A stretch of DNA of 64,000 nucleotides from assembly GCF_013373865.1 (NCBI RefSeq), contig NC_050475.1, positions 17,592,358 to 17,656,357 of the forward strand, read 5' to 3'. The stretch is from Monomorium pharaonis. Taxonomy: Eukaryota; Arthropoda; Insecta; Hymenoptera; Formicidae. The notes under the pieces are model-generated. The model searched no databases. It saw only the letters and a program-made list of their open reading frames with translations, and had not been told where the DNA came from. This document shows, one piece after another, positions 1 through 12,900 of this stretch (within the stretch, counting starts at the first letter, position 1; every line of letters begins with the position of its first letter). A program made the position numbers and the translations under genes.

Positions 1-3000
1 ACATTTGTTTGCTGAGCGCTTGCAAAAGTAAACATAAAGATAGAAGAAAGATGATGAAAGCAGTCCATGAAGCACTCGGCGAAAGGTAAACTTGTCCTTT
101 TGTCGCACTTATGCACTAACGCTAGCTCTGATAGATTTTTCGTGCGCGGATGTATTTTCTTGACACAATTGTAATCCGGTCAATATGCTGCGTCGACCGC
201 AATTCCTTAATTTACTGTTCGCGATTAAACGAAACGCAATCGCATTCTTTTGCAAAAGCTAACAGACCTACTAAGCGACTACTCGTAACAGGTACCATTC
301 AATCGACTAATGCTTTTATGGCTGCGTTTCTACTGAATAGAAAGATGGCGGAATGCAATAAATCGACAGAGATTACAACATGAAATCTTCGTGATACAAA
401 TTATTACGGTATATATTCAAAATATTTTTAGAAAAACATACGGTGTAAAGAAAAATATTTGCTCTTCTAATCTCTTCTTCAATGCGGAAAGTAGTTGTTA
501 GTAGAGATGTGCAAATCAGAATTTTTGAACGTCGAATCGAATTAAATTAAATCAAATCGTTGATACATAATTTTTAATTAACAAATAAAATTATTAGTGG
601 TCGAATGTTAATATATATAATAACAAAAGATTTCTATATTGTAAAAAAATAAAATATTGATTATATAATAATAAAACATATATTTTAAATATACATTAAT
701 CTGTATCACTTTTTAGTGAGTAACATAGTAATTAGAGATTAGTCAGATTAAGGAGGTAACATAAAATATCCTGAATATCTCTATACCAAGATGACATTTT
801 GACAATTAGTTCGAGTGGAAAAAGTGATACACCATCGTCCGTACGGCGCGTTAAAGCAAATCTCGGTGGCGATTCGAGGCGCGAGTCCTGAAAGTAAAAA
901 GGAACGCGCGTACAGTAAGAGGAGTCGCGCTTGAGAGAGTACGAAATATGGACCGCGGTTAGAAGGAAAGGTCGAGGAAAATAAAAGGAAAGAGAGCCGC
1001 TTCTCTTCAGGCATGACAACGGCCGCGAATGACGGACGGCGAAAATATCTCGCATGCGACGTGATACACCACCGAGAGGCCGATCGGTAATTAACCGGAC
1101 GGCACGACCCACTTACCCACTAAACTCGTAGAGCCATCCGCCGCGCGCGGATGTTACCTTCGTCATCATCATCGGAATTTTCTCCCATTGAGAGAGAATC
1201 CCGCGCGGCGCCGACGACACCGGCTACACCGGCGTTTCTCTCTTCTCTCCTTGTCCCTCCTCTCTCCATCTTCACCAGATCTCATCCTCCTTATCTCGCA
1301 CTCTCGCGGGACTTTCTCTATATAACAAGTACCGTTTGACTCGACGGTTCCGTGCCCGGCGCGGCGCCGAGAGATGAAACTTTAACCGGCCCGCGGTTCG
1401 CGATTCACATGCGCATACCGGATGTCTCGTGTGAAACACGTGCCGCTATTAACCTTGTCGGTCTACGACGATAAATATTCCCCTAGAGAACTCTTGATAA
1501 TCGAACTCTTACCATCATTATGGTGATATTGGTTAAATTGAGGTGAATATGATGTATAAAGGGCTTTGCGTGCTTCAAACACGAGGCATTTTCTAAAGTT
1601 TCACTCTTCCGCTTTATAAAATACAGATCATATTTTCAAAGATAAAAATAAATAATTTCTATTCTATTAGTAATAATAAAAACCAATAATAAGTTATATA
1701 TTTAGTTGTAACTTCCATTATTTATTCTACTTATTTTATAGTTCTGTACACCCGCAGAAATGATTTCTGAACCTCATGCTATTACTCTTTGATCTATCAT
1801 AAAATAGGATCGATATAGCGCCAATCATATTTATCATATATTCTTAAACGGAAAGTTCTGAAATCTAGAATGAAATAATTTTTGATGCTATCCTATTAAT
1901 TTTCTTAGAATGATTTAGTGTGACAATTTTATAATATTCTGGATTTAAGAATAGACCGATCTTGAGATCTTAGTCTAAAAAATTGATCTTATTTTTGGAA
2001 GGGTCAACTTTAAAACATTAATACTAACACTAACATATTAACGTATGTACTATAGTTCTTGTTTTTCTCGATTTCTTTTATAGACTGACATATTTCAATC
2101 TAATATGTAATATGCCAATGACGAAATCTTATTTCCTTCCGCGCTCTTTTATTAAAAGGCGAGCCTCTTTTATTCATTAGATAGTGCATTTTATTTACAA
2201 GAAAACGCAAGAGCACGCCATGTAGCGGCGGGTAATGAACAGAACACCATCTTAAGAATAAAATATATTCTAAACGTGAAAATATATTACAAGCTTATAT
2301 TACTTTTGTCTCAAGATAATAAATCAATCTTATTTAATTCAAGAAAGAAGAACAGCAATTTATGATTTAATCTTAATCTTGTTTATGCTACTTGATATTG
2401 TAATAAGATTAAATATGTCAAGAATACTTTTTGTCTTGGTATCAGAAATCCTTTCTGAACGTGTACTAGGAAGCTGAATAGATTATGATAATTTAAAAGG
2501 CGAACGCATACCGACGAGCTCCCGTCTGGCACAATCGTGCGCTTACGTGTGAATAAGTTCGCAAAAAAAAAAAGTTCTAATTCTAGAGCTGATCTTTAAA
2601 AGAAAATCCGCGCGTGATACTTTCACTTAAGCAACGCAGAAATATTTATAGAAACTTAGATCGTTAACCCAGATTCTCGGTAAACGATGCGATGCAACAT
2701 GATTTTTATATAATTCCGGCCCAGCAGCATTGATACCGCGTTCTGCAAAACGACAAACAATCGTTCGTTTCAATAAATCACGCGCCGCGTTAATGAGCGA
2801 CGTGAAGTACGCGCCGCGTTAAGGCTGGACAATTCGAGGTCCGCGTGTTGCGGGACGCGCAAGGATTTGCGCGCGAGCGTGCCGATGCACTTTTAGTAGG
2901 CGCACGCGGAGCGTGCTGCGCTAAAACGTATGAACGAATTGAACGAAAAGAAAATCATAGAAGAAAAGCGGGACCGGTTCGGCCGGCGAAAAAGGCGAAG

Positions 3001-4188
3001 GGCCACGCAACGACATTGGGCAACCTTCAGTCGCGCATTGCCGTTCTCGCAGTCCGCGGAACTGCAATATCGATTACGTAAACGGCGAACTCTCCGCTGG
3101 CCTTAAAACGCCGGCGATGACCAAATCGCGGCTCGTTTAACTTTTCTGGTCTACTTACCGCTTGCTCATCCCGCGTGTCTAAGGGGATTTACAGCCGTAT
3201 TTCAATGCTCGTACGAGTCCAATGCGATATAACTGGTGATAAGCCGCGATGTATTATTCCTGCTATAATTCAGTGATTGCGCAAAGTGCAGGCTCGCTCC
3301 GATAGTCATCGAGAAGAAAAATTCTTAAAACGACAGTTCAGGCGTTAAATTACGCCGGAAATTTTTAAGCGGCTCGATCGAGACCACTTCTCCGGCTCGA
3401 GATGGCAGAAAGTCTAGGAAACGTGATAAAAAAAAAAAAAAGAAGATCTGACTCTTCCTATGTTCTTTGAATCTTCGTTTCGTAATTTTAACTAACGATT
3501 CGGTAATTTTCAATAAATATTACGTATGAGATGACTCTTTAAAAAGTTCTAACAGCAGGAAGACATTATGGTTACATCATAATTATGGAAATCGTGCCAA
3601 AAATCATGCAGATATCGGTCGGAGAGACTTTCTCTTTCTCTCTCTTTCTCTAACGGCGTGATTCACCGAAATTTTCTCGTAAAAATGTTAATATATGTCT
3701 CGTCAGGTTGTCACAATTACGTCATAAATTCATACGGAAATCATGAGCGATCGAGTGTTACAAATTGCAAAGATGTTCAGACCGCAATCTACATGACAAG
3801 TCGGTGTCATCCGACGTGACGATGAAGAGAAAAGGGACAAGAAAAAGTTCTCTCTTCGGGGGTGGTTACGTGGGATTTAAATCGGGCGCGGAAGAGAAAA
3901 CCGACTGGGACGAGAACGATTTAGGCGATTACGAATTATCTCTTACGAGGACAAAACTGTCGCCGGCGCGATTACACGAATCCAGTTGTTACGCGCGAAA
4001 GTTCGCGCGACTCATCGCTAATAATCGTCCGAGCGCCGTAAGATCCACGAAAATGCAATCTAATGACCGTGCGACATAACGGCATACGGCGTGGTATGTG
4101 AGATTATGAAATTGATTTCTTTCGTGATGGACGGCGAGAAAGTGCCATTCATGAATATAATGCTGTCCACCGCGCGTCCACAAGGCAC
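1..4188. other. Non-coding stretch with three CpG-rich blocks
   Basis: No recognisable gene. Very AT-rich sequence (about 420-720 and 1480-2480) alternates with CpG-rich blocks at about 830-1440, 2750-3140 and 3760-4080. The blocks have open frames of 60-126 codons on both strands, but none resembles a known protein, and long open frames are expected where GC is high. The blocks could be promoter or enhancer DNA, perhaps including an untranslated first exon of the elongase at 9972, whose first coding exon begins right after a splice acceptor. I could not find a convincing TATA-Inr pair or a donor to prove this. Confidence 0.5.
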
Positions 4189-4196
4189 AATATAAG

Positions 4197-5052
4197 TAGA
4201 GTCCGAGGAAAACCACTTTGTTTTCAGTTTCGGACCGAAATCAAAATCGAGTATTCGGTTATGTCGAAACTGAAACCGAAAACCGAAACTTTTATGAAAT
4301 TTTAAGAAGACCGTAGGTTTATTCATTTTGTTTGCACTTTTGACACTTTTACACTATTACACTTTAACTCGTTGTCTATTGTGCAACGGGCATTAAATGT
4401 AATAGCGTCGAAAATGCAAGCAATGCGAATAAATCACGCACGTATATGCATGCTTTTCAACTTTTACGAGCAAGCGTGTAACGAATGTAATCGAGCGATT
4501 ACAAGCACAACATTCATCATAAAAATGTTATTATCAAATTAGAAAGAAATAACTGAACAAAACACAAAATGTAGATATAAACTCCGCAGGAAGGAAGTTA
4601 ATATAATAATACTTTGTGTAACACTCTCAGCGTACTCCAAGCGTTACAACGTATCTGATTTTTCATGAGCTTGTATACTTGCAAGGCCGTTGGCAATATT
4701 ATTTATTTTATTGTGTAATAAGAAATAATTTCAGCAATTTACATTGCATAAACTAAACATACTAGTAAAACGCTATTGTTAAGAAAGCAAAGAAATAATA
4801 TACGGTTTTATTTTACGAATTTTCGAGAGATTATATTTGTATGGACGTAGTACACTGGACGAATATAAATGAATTGAGTGGAAACAATGCGTAGACGATG
4901 CGCGATGCAGCGGAAGTGTCGCGAGTTACAAATTAATTAATTTCAATTACGTCGCCAAACTTCTTTTTAGTTTCGGCCAAAACCGAAACTCGTGATTTTT
5001 GCCCTAAACTTGCCGTAATCGAAATCAAAACTGAATATTCGATCGGACTCTA
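4197..5052. mobile_element. Non-autonomous hAT-like DNA transposon
   Basis: The ends are inverted copies starting TAGAGTCCGA (4197) and ending TCGGACTCTA (5052). They are followed inward by related sequence rich in TTTCGG/CCGAAA motifs. The element is flanked by near-identical 8-bp direct repeats, AATATAAG (4189-4196) and GATATAAG (5053-5060). An 8-bp target duplication and a TAGAG-type terminus are typical of the hAT superfamily. The 856-bp interior has no transposase frame, so it would depend on a transposase made elsewhere. Family assignment is by termini only. Confidence 0.6.
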
Positions 5053-5060
5053 GATATAAG

Positions 5061-6900
5061 TAATAAATGCAAATCCCGATTTTTATTTTGTTTTTTTAAA
5101 TCCCGATAAATATTATATGTTACGATGTAATGAAGACAAAAAGGAAGAGAGAGATAGGTAGATAGATAAGTACAGCTTTTATTGACGTTCTAAGATAAAT
5201 CCTCTAAGTAGTATCGTGAGAGAGTGCAAGCGCAAAGTATATATAAATTACATCATTTAAATTCCAGATTGAAATACAGAATTTAGAAGCGTAGAAAATA
5301 GAATACAGACGCATAGAGAAATTAATCACGAATTAACATTGAATACATAGACGGCACAAAGTAATTGGAGAAAAACAATAAATGCAAATAACATGGGTAT
5401 CCGAGTAACAGATCCGAGTAAGATATTGAACGCAACGTGAGCGCATATAGGCATAAATGAGATAAATGATGATGTAAATGGAAGGAAAATGAAGTAAAGT
5501 GTAAAGAGATGGGAATGAAATACAATAAGATGGAATAAAATTGAAAAGAGATAAAAATGAGTGGAATGGAGTGAGCTGAGATAAAAAAGAGAAAAAGAGA
5601 GATGTATTATAAAATGATAGATATAAAATTATTATCTTGATTGTTTCGTGTTTTTGCGAAAAAATTTTGAACAAAAAATGGAAAAAATTAAATGTTTGCA
5701 AGTGATCACGTGTATATTTATAGTAAAACTTCCTAAATAATCTCTAATAAGTACTATAATTTAATCTCGTTAACCCAAAGATTATTATCTAGGATATTTT
5801 TTACATCCCAACAAAAATAATAAATCAGAAGAATAAAACCCACGTTACAGTAAATGTTAATTCAAGATCCATATCTCATTTTTACTCAAAAATTCCGAAA
5901 CTTAATTTATACAATAGAAACAACTTATAACTTATATATTTATAATATTAACTATTAAAATTCTAGCTGAAATGTAGAAAACTTCCACCTCTTCCGGAAA
6001 TATCAATTAAATCTATATACATAATGTTCTTGAATATTAATAAATCATAGCTAAATTATAGTTAAATTATATCATTAAATTGTAGAATACAATAACAAAC
6101 AATATATAATTACTAATAATGACTTTTAAATTGAAAATGACTGTAAAATAACTACCTCACATAATCATTTACACAAGAAAAAATGACTGTTCTCGGATTA
6201 ATTTATCTTCGCGTTTATTCTTTTCTTCCGAACCATACAATGTTAATGAATTAGATATAGAGATAATAAATGATTATGGTTTTAATTGAACAAATACCTA
6301 TAGCGGCTACATTAAAAATAATAATTAGAATGTATATATGTGAAAATAAATAAAAGTAAATTAAAACAAAATGTATTTTATAATAAAAAATTAATATAAT
6401 TCAATACGTAAAGCACAGAATCATGTATACTTGTAAAAATATATATTTAAATTATTTTTTGTTTAACATATATCACGTACTTAGCTAGTATATAATACCT
6501 TCTATTTTACTAGCAATTATGTTGTTGAAATATTGCTGTTGCAAATTTCTCTTTGCACCAGAGACATTTAGAGAAATGATCCTTTTCTAACATATTTTAA
6601 TTTATAAGTAACTAAAGCCGATTATATAAAATTGATTCTAAACTGAGTTTCCCTTAATTCTGTCAATGACAAGTTTCTTTTCAGATATCTAATGTATTCT
6701 AACACGCGTTAAAGCAGATAGATATTAAAACATGTGTAACAATTTGTATGGAGCGTAATATATAATTGGAAAATATAGTGCACGTGCTAAAATGCTGAGA
6801 TTAAAGAGTTGATCTGTTGACACCTATTAGTCTATGTCGACCATTAAAATCGTATCGTCCGACAGCTTCAATCTCAAGAAACTGTCGAGAAATCGTTAGA
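5061..6900. other. AT-rich stretch, nothing recognised
   Basis: Mostly AT-rich DNA with no gene. Open frames of 67 and 122 codons on the - strand near 5322-5701 come from a repetitive, low-complexity purine-rich patch on + (GAGATAAA-like runs at about 5430-5620) and look accidental. Confidence 0.5.
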
Positions 6901-6912
6901 AATCAGCGGTTA

Positions 6913-6985
6913 GTTCTGCGCTAAATCTCATGCGTCATCTTCTTTATTACCGGATAAGGATGATGCGTGCGATTTAGCACAGAAC
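6913..6985 (+). ncRNA. Candidate microRNA-type hairpin
   Basis: Bases 6913-6941 pair with 6957-6985 around a loop of about 15 nt (6942-6956). Of 29 stem positions, 24 are Watson-Crick, three are G-U on the + strand (6931/6967, 6934/6964, 6940/6958), and two are mismatches (6919/6979, 6928/6970). On the - strand the three G-U pairs become A-C mismatches, so a + strand transcript folds better. Arm length, small loop and total length of 73 nt match an animal pre-miRNA. I do not recognise a known miRNA in either arm. The alternative is a relic of a small palindromic transposon. Expression is not shown by the sequence. Confidence 0.4.
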
Positions 6986-6999
6986 ACATCTGTTCGGTT

Positions 7000-7921
7000 T
7001 GTCTGAATGCCAGCCATACACCTGATTAATGTTTGACGTATGTGCACTATATTTCAAAATCAACTTATTTTACGCGTACACCATAAAAATAAGATTTTAA
7101 TTTTTTAATATAATCTACCTACCTTTTAAGCTGTTTAGACTTTTTTGTGAAACATAATGTGTATATTAAGCGTGAAATTCTTGCATTAAACGAATTAGAT
7201 ATTCGTTAAATAATGCATAATTTATTAAATTATAATGTAAATATAGATTGTATCTCCCTTAAAAGTGTAAGCGGAAATTCATCCGTCATGTTTTAATTTC
7301 ACGTGTCATGTTCAGCGACGCGATAAACTTTCATTGTTTTGCATTTACAAACCTCTCGTCGTTGAGTTCACTCAAAAGAGACGAGAACGGTGAAATGCGT
7401 AAGCCTTATAGTAAACGAAGTAAAAGAGATAAATGTGGAGAGGCGACAAAAGGAGACAGATGAAAGCGACGGGGGGGAAGAAAAAGAAGGTTCACATCCG
7501 AGTGTAAAGTCGCAGCGAAACCGACGATGACTTTACGATAACACCGGGATTTTTAAATGACGTCTACGGCGAACTTCCTGACCTATTGCATTCCACGTCG
7601 AAATCTTTGATCGACGATTAGAATGACACGTATAATCGCGCGTGTAAACGTGAGCGGAAAGAGTTGTCCGGGAATCCCGTCCGATTGCAGAATTGCCGTA
7701 ATTCTCGACCCGGCATATGTATAGATCTCCGATAGAACACGCAAAGGAAGAAGAAAAAGAAGGAAAAAAGATGTAGAAAAAAATAAATTTGTGAGAAAAA
7801 ATTTTTTTACTAATTAATTTTTTTTAATTCTGTCTTGTAACGTAATAAGCCTGAAAAATTTTTATAGAACTTTCTTAATTTTTTTTTTAATAATGCATAT
7901 AACGTATATACAAACATACAT

Positions 7922-7957
<36 letters not shown>

Positions 7958-8252
7958 TGTATTGATTTCTCATAGGGATATAAGAGTTCCTGAAATAAAA
8001 ATGTATTTTCCAAAGTAATAAAATAACGTATATTGATACGCATTCCTCGTAGAAATAATTTCGGAAATACCACACATCAGGAAAGACTGAATTCTGACTG
8101 AATATCAAAAAACTATCTGATTCGAACAAGGAATTCGTGTCCGGGTCCAACTAAACAACCTGTATGCATATAACTTTATCATGGTCAGCCTGTGTCTAAA
8201 AATAAACCGGATTACACCGGATACTTAATTTCATATAAAAGATTCTAGAAAT

Positions 8253-8351
<99 letters not shown>

Positions 8352-8600
8352 AGCTCATATCTCTCGCCTTGAAAAAATCGTTCCTCTCGTTCATTTTTTC
8401 TTCTATCATTTCTCCAAGGTCCTCGAACGTAACGTCTTTGACCGACTCTTACCTCATTTGCACTTCTATTACCTCGATTTTTTCTCAACTAATAGTTTCC
8501 GGAGAGGTAATAATAATATCAAACTGCGCTAATCAAGTTCACAGAAAATATCAGACTGGTATAACTTATAAATCAAAGATTATAAATCAATGGTCATTCT
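7000..8600. other. Non-coding stretch with two microsatellites
   Basis: No gene recognised. A moderately CpG-rich block at about 7290-7740 may be regulatory. A (CA)n run lies at 7924-7954 and a long (TC)n run with a few TTT interruptions at 8252-8347. The 85-codon - strand frame at 8231-8488 is only a translation of the TC repeat into Arg-Glu. Confidence 0.7.
8252..8347. repeat. (TC)n microsatellite
   Basis: About 95 bp of nearly pure TC dinucleotide repeat, with TTTC interruptions near 8270 and 8284. Likely length-polymorphic. Confidence 0.95.
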
Positions 8601-8611
8601 GCCCATTTTGT

Positions 8612-9553
8612 TCAACCTGTTCGAAACCTTTGACTTATGACACGATTTATTTCTGTGCAAATTTTCTCATTTTCGCATATGTAACACTGCTCTACAATAA
8701 TTTGATTCATATCTTTTGGGCAGGTTTTAGTGTGTGTATACGGGCCTGATAGATTTTCTTCTTTCGTGCACCTGTTTGCGTAGATATGCTCCAAGATTCT
8801 GTACTTCTTTTCGCTATCTTTATTGATGATCTGCAACATTCCATCACGCATTGCCACTTTCCATTGCAGGTCATCTCTTTTTATCTCTATACACTTGTAC
8901 AAATTTATTTCCTCCTTCTTCTCCTACTCTTCCCCCGTGATCTTGAAATCGCCGAAGATCAGAAAAAACTGTCATTGAACTATAATAGTTTCGTAATAAC
9001 TCAACTCTATATGCCAGCAAAATCAAAGTGCTTTGATTGGGTAACGTTAATTTCAATATCCTCCGGACAAATTGCAAAATCGACTTATACTTAAATTATA
9101 TTTACAGAATTACATTTAAATGGCACTTCAAAGTCATCGATCAAGTGACTAACCTCGACATCAGCCTCTCCAGTACTCTGAACTGATTGTAGCAGGTCAG
9201 AGCTACTTCAAGCGAAATAAATTGCACTCTATGGAAATTAAAATTTCATCAAAATTACAATGACCTTTCAATACTGCGCACCTGACACGTGTTTAATTCT
9301 CCCTCTCCTCGATTACTACTCCACTGTTATTTTTTCGTCTTGATTAGCCAACAAAATCTTAAATTAAATCATCTGATAAACGTCCGTGCGTTTCATTTTC
9401 AACCTGCGCAAGGACGAACGCGTATCCTTCTTCTACATTCTGGGATGATTGACCGCCGATGACAGATCTTATCTCACAAAACGTTTGCCTTTCACAATCG
9501 AACTTCTGATGTCCTTCCTTGGAGGCAATTTTCGACCTTGTATCGAATCTCAT
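8612..9553 (-). pseudogene. Decayed unidentified protein gene
   Basis: On the - strand several protein-like pieces follow one another in shifting frames. The first is 9553-9362 (63 codons, containing CERQTFCEIRSVIGG). Next comes a piece near 9270-9190 (with CAVLKGHCNFDEILISIECN), then one near 9180-9100 (with GEADVEVSHLIDDFEVPFKC), then one near 9060-9010 (with CPEDIEINVTQSKHFDFAG). The longest is 8902-8612, which contains DLQWKVAMRDGMLQIINKD and a Cys-spaced tail (NRC, KTCPKD, EQCYICENEKIC). In-frame stops and frame changes separate the pieces. Composition is less AT-rich than the surroundings. I do not recognise the family. It could instead be a multi-exon live gene with short introns, but obvious splice sites are lacking. 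Confidence 0.35.
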
Positions 9554-9969
9554 GTCACTTCATGCGTTAAGTGTCTGTACAAAAATATTCTAAAATTAAT
9601 AAAAATAACGATTAAAAAACAGATTTCTCTCTGCGTCGCTAGTAATAGAAAACAGTAAAAATAAATTAAATTAAAATCAACTTAACTAGCAGTGATTTAT
9701 TGAATACAAAATTACAACATTTCGGCCCCTCGCTTTGGATCCTTATCAAATAAATCAAATCGAATCTTATATGTTTAACAGTCATATAATATTGATGAGT
9801 CGTGCTAACAAGTCATAAAAATATTCTAAACTAAACGCATTGATGTCTATAAGCTTCTTGCTCTTTTTTCAGAAACTTCTTGTACAGGCACAAAATCTTT
9901 GAATTCCCGATTTAATTAAACATTATATATTATAGTTATATTTTTAATAATACTTGCTTGTATTTTTAG
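9554..9969. other. Sequence before the first elongase coding exon
   Basis: AT-rich DNA ending in a pyrimidine-rich splice acceptor (TTTTTAG, AG at 9968-9969). The start codon of the elongase lies 2 bases after this acceptor, which implies an untranslated exon further upstream that I could not place. A phrase near 9715-9750 (ACATTTCGGCCCCTCGCTTT) resembles the repeat-derived motif at about 49600 and may be transposon debris. Confidence 0.4.
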
Positions 9970-9971
9970 AA

Positions 9972-12900
9972 ATGGCGTCGGCAGCAGCGGAATTAGTAGC
10001 GGAGAGAGAACCGGAGTTGAGGATCGAGATGACGGACTCGAATAGGAGCTTTGTAGGTGCCCAGGGCCTGGTCAGGATGGCCCTGGATCAGTACACAGAA
10101 ATCCTCACGACAGTTTCCGATCCACGTGTCAGCGACTGGCCATTAATGGACTCACCTGTACCGACAATCCTTATTGTGCTCCTTTATCTATACGGCGTCG
10201 TCATATTCGGCCCGCGTATGATGGCCAACAGAAAACCGTATAAACTTAGAGGAGTCTTGGTAGCATACAACGCGTTTCAAGTCGTCTTCTCGCTAGGAAT
10301 GCTATACGAGGTAAACATTTTCTACAGTTGTATACTTTCGAGAAAATAACAGCAAACTTATACATAAGCAGACGATAACATAAAAGTGCATAGTTTTGGT
10401 TTAAAGAAGAAGTAAAATGCTTTTCCAAAATATTTTACTCTCCGTTATAATACAGCCCGACGTAATGTGTCCAATTAAATAAAGCAAAGGAATTATCTTG
10501 CCTGATCTGAAATCGTTATATTCTGAAGTGAAAAGTATCAAAGAGTCAGGAACAGTTAGGAAAGACATAATCGTTATAGATAAACAAGTACAGAATGATA
10601 ATAGAAAGAATCGAGAAAATAGATAGTCCTGACGAAGAAGCGCACTGGCTAGAAATCCTGTAATTTGCGGAATCATGTAATGTTTGGGCGGGGAAACGTG
10701 ATCACGGAGAGTGCAAGAGCAATGCGAGGAATAAGGAGAGAAAGGGAGAGAATGAGATTGTATGTATAATAGATGATGAAAGAGTGAGAGAGAGAGTCTT
10801 GATACGACCTTCCATGTCACCCTTGACTTTCGCGTTTTCTTATAGCCATCATTAGACTCTCGTTATAGCATGACGTGCAAAGTTCACGAACGCCGACGAT
10901 CCGCCGGGATCTAAGGACTTGGCTGGCGGTTGGAAGCCGGTCAGACAACTTACTCATTATATAGGTCACGATGTAAGTATGCCGCCGGTATAGTACGTAT
11001 TCGATATCGAAAATGATCGGATATCTAATCGTAGGGATGATTACGAACTATCGAAGCGAACAGCCGCGAATAATCCCTGCTCGCAAGATCGATGCGGTTT
11101 AACAAAGTGTGACGGTGAAAGGAGATGTGATGAATAGAATCGTGTAATCGTTGACAAAGATCGAGGAAGAGATTTCGACCTAGAACTTCGCCGATTATAT
11201 CGCGCGTTTCACTATCGAATAGTAACAGGTGGAATATAATTACCGTATGTCTTAATTAAGCTTTATCGATACTTAATTTCCATAAAGGTGACTAGATAAG
11301 ACAAGTAGGGCATCTTGATAATTAAATTAACAAGTATATAAATATTATAATCAAATAAAATCTTAAATTTTGTAAGTTTTCAACAAATTTCAACAAATTC
11401 CAGTATTGTAAACGAAGTGACTGAATTGCAAAAAGAACAGTTAAAATTTGTTGCCTCGATCATTGACTTTCATATTTTAAAGTGCATTTATGTGGAACAA
11501 ATTGGATAGAGATTTATATTTCAATTAATTATTTTGAATCACTTCATATTAAATTTAATTAAATTGTATCTTAATTAATAATAGTCTGTTATACTTATCC
11601 TTTAATTGTAATATTATAATTAATTAGTAATTCTGACTCACAGCGAATTATAGATTCTAAAGTTATTAGTTACAGATGATAGGCGGTGAAATTTAATTAT
11701 GCATATATTATCCGGTCACTGACAGAATATCAATACTTTTATATTAACGTAATTTCTATAAAAAGCAGCTCTGTAATCTTTCAAAGTTAATATTACAAAG
11801 AGTATAGAAACAATTATGAATAAAATAATATTTATATGAATATCTCTTAAATTCTTATTGCTTTATTTATAAATAAAACAATAAAAATTAAATAAAAAAT
11901 AAAAACAATAAGAACAGACGTATTACTATTTTAATAGAATAGAAATAATTTTTTTGTCAATAATCCTATTCTAACTATTAACATATCTTGACCTAGCAAA
12001 TGTATATAAAGCTTTATTCTAGATACCAAAAATGTGCTCTATAATTTGAATACTATTTACTGGAATTAATGCTGTAGTGGGTTATTTTTTACTTGCTAAT
12101 GACCAATTGTTTTAAATCGTTTAAATAACGTAGTTGCATTTCATTATCAAATTTTTAGCTAATGAATTTTTCACAACGGATATTTTCGTATTCTACAATT
12201 TTTATGAGTATTTCCGCGGACTACATGTATCTATATAATGTAATTTTTCTGTGCACACTTTTATATTTGTATATACTTATTCTAACAATTATTAACTTAA
12301 AGAAATAAATATCCGGTGTGTAGTCTGAAAAATGCGGATATCTATATCTGTACATTACATAGATATGTTAAGATGTTTATTGAGCAGAACTTTTTGAGAG
12401 TAATCTTAAATGAGAGAGAAAGAAATACTATATGTACAAAAATTGCAGCACATTTCCAATAGCCAAATTTCAATTGTTACTCAACCTATACATACACTCG
12501 CGTTTCGTTAGTGACACATCCTATTTTCGACTTTCCACAAAAGTACTAACGTCTCCTTTGCATCATTCCTACGATACGATCGAAAAGACAAAGTAAAACT
12601 CCATGCGGAAGGTCAAACAAGAAACGAATTTTCACGCGCCATGGAATGGATAATGAACGTTTGTATCCGCGCGAAAGTGCACTTTGCAGAAGTGACTAAC
12701 CGCAATAACTGCTGCTTCTGTTAGAGAGTCGGTCAGGAGAGCTTTTTATATACAAAATGGCACAGCTTTTCTAGTTCTGCTTGTTTAGTTAACCAATAGC
12801 TTTGATTCGCTTTGAAACACAAAATCATGATGACCCTTCCTTTATCAAAGCAAAATAGTATGTAAATCATCGCTATTAAGAGCGAAATAATCAATAAGAT

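Noticed and set aside
4191..4226. TATAAG with a downstream TCAGTTT as a promoter
   Set aside because: The TATAAG is part of the 8-bp target duplication of the hAT element, TCAGTTT lies inside the element, and the spacing (35) is off.
8231..8488. 85-codon Arg-Glu-rich frame on -
   Set aside because: A translation of the (TC)n microsatellite.
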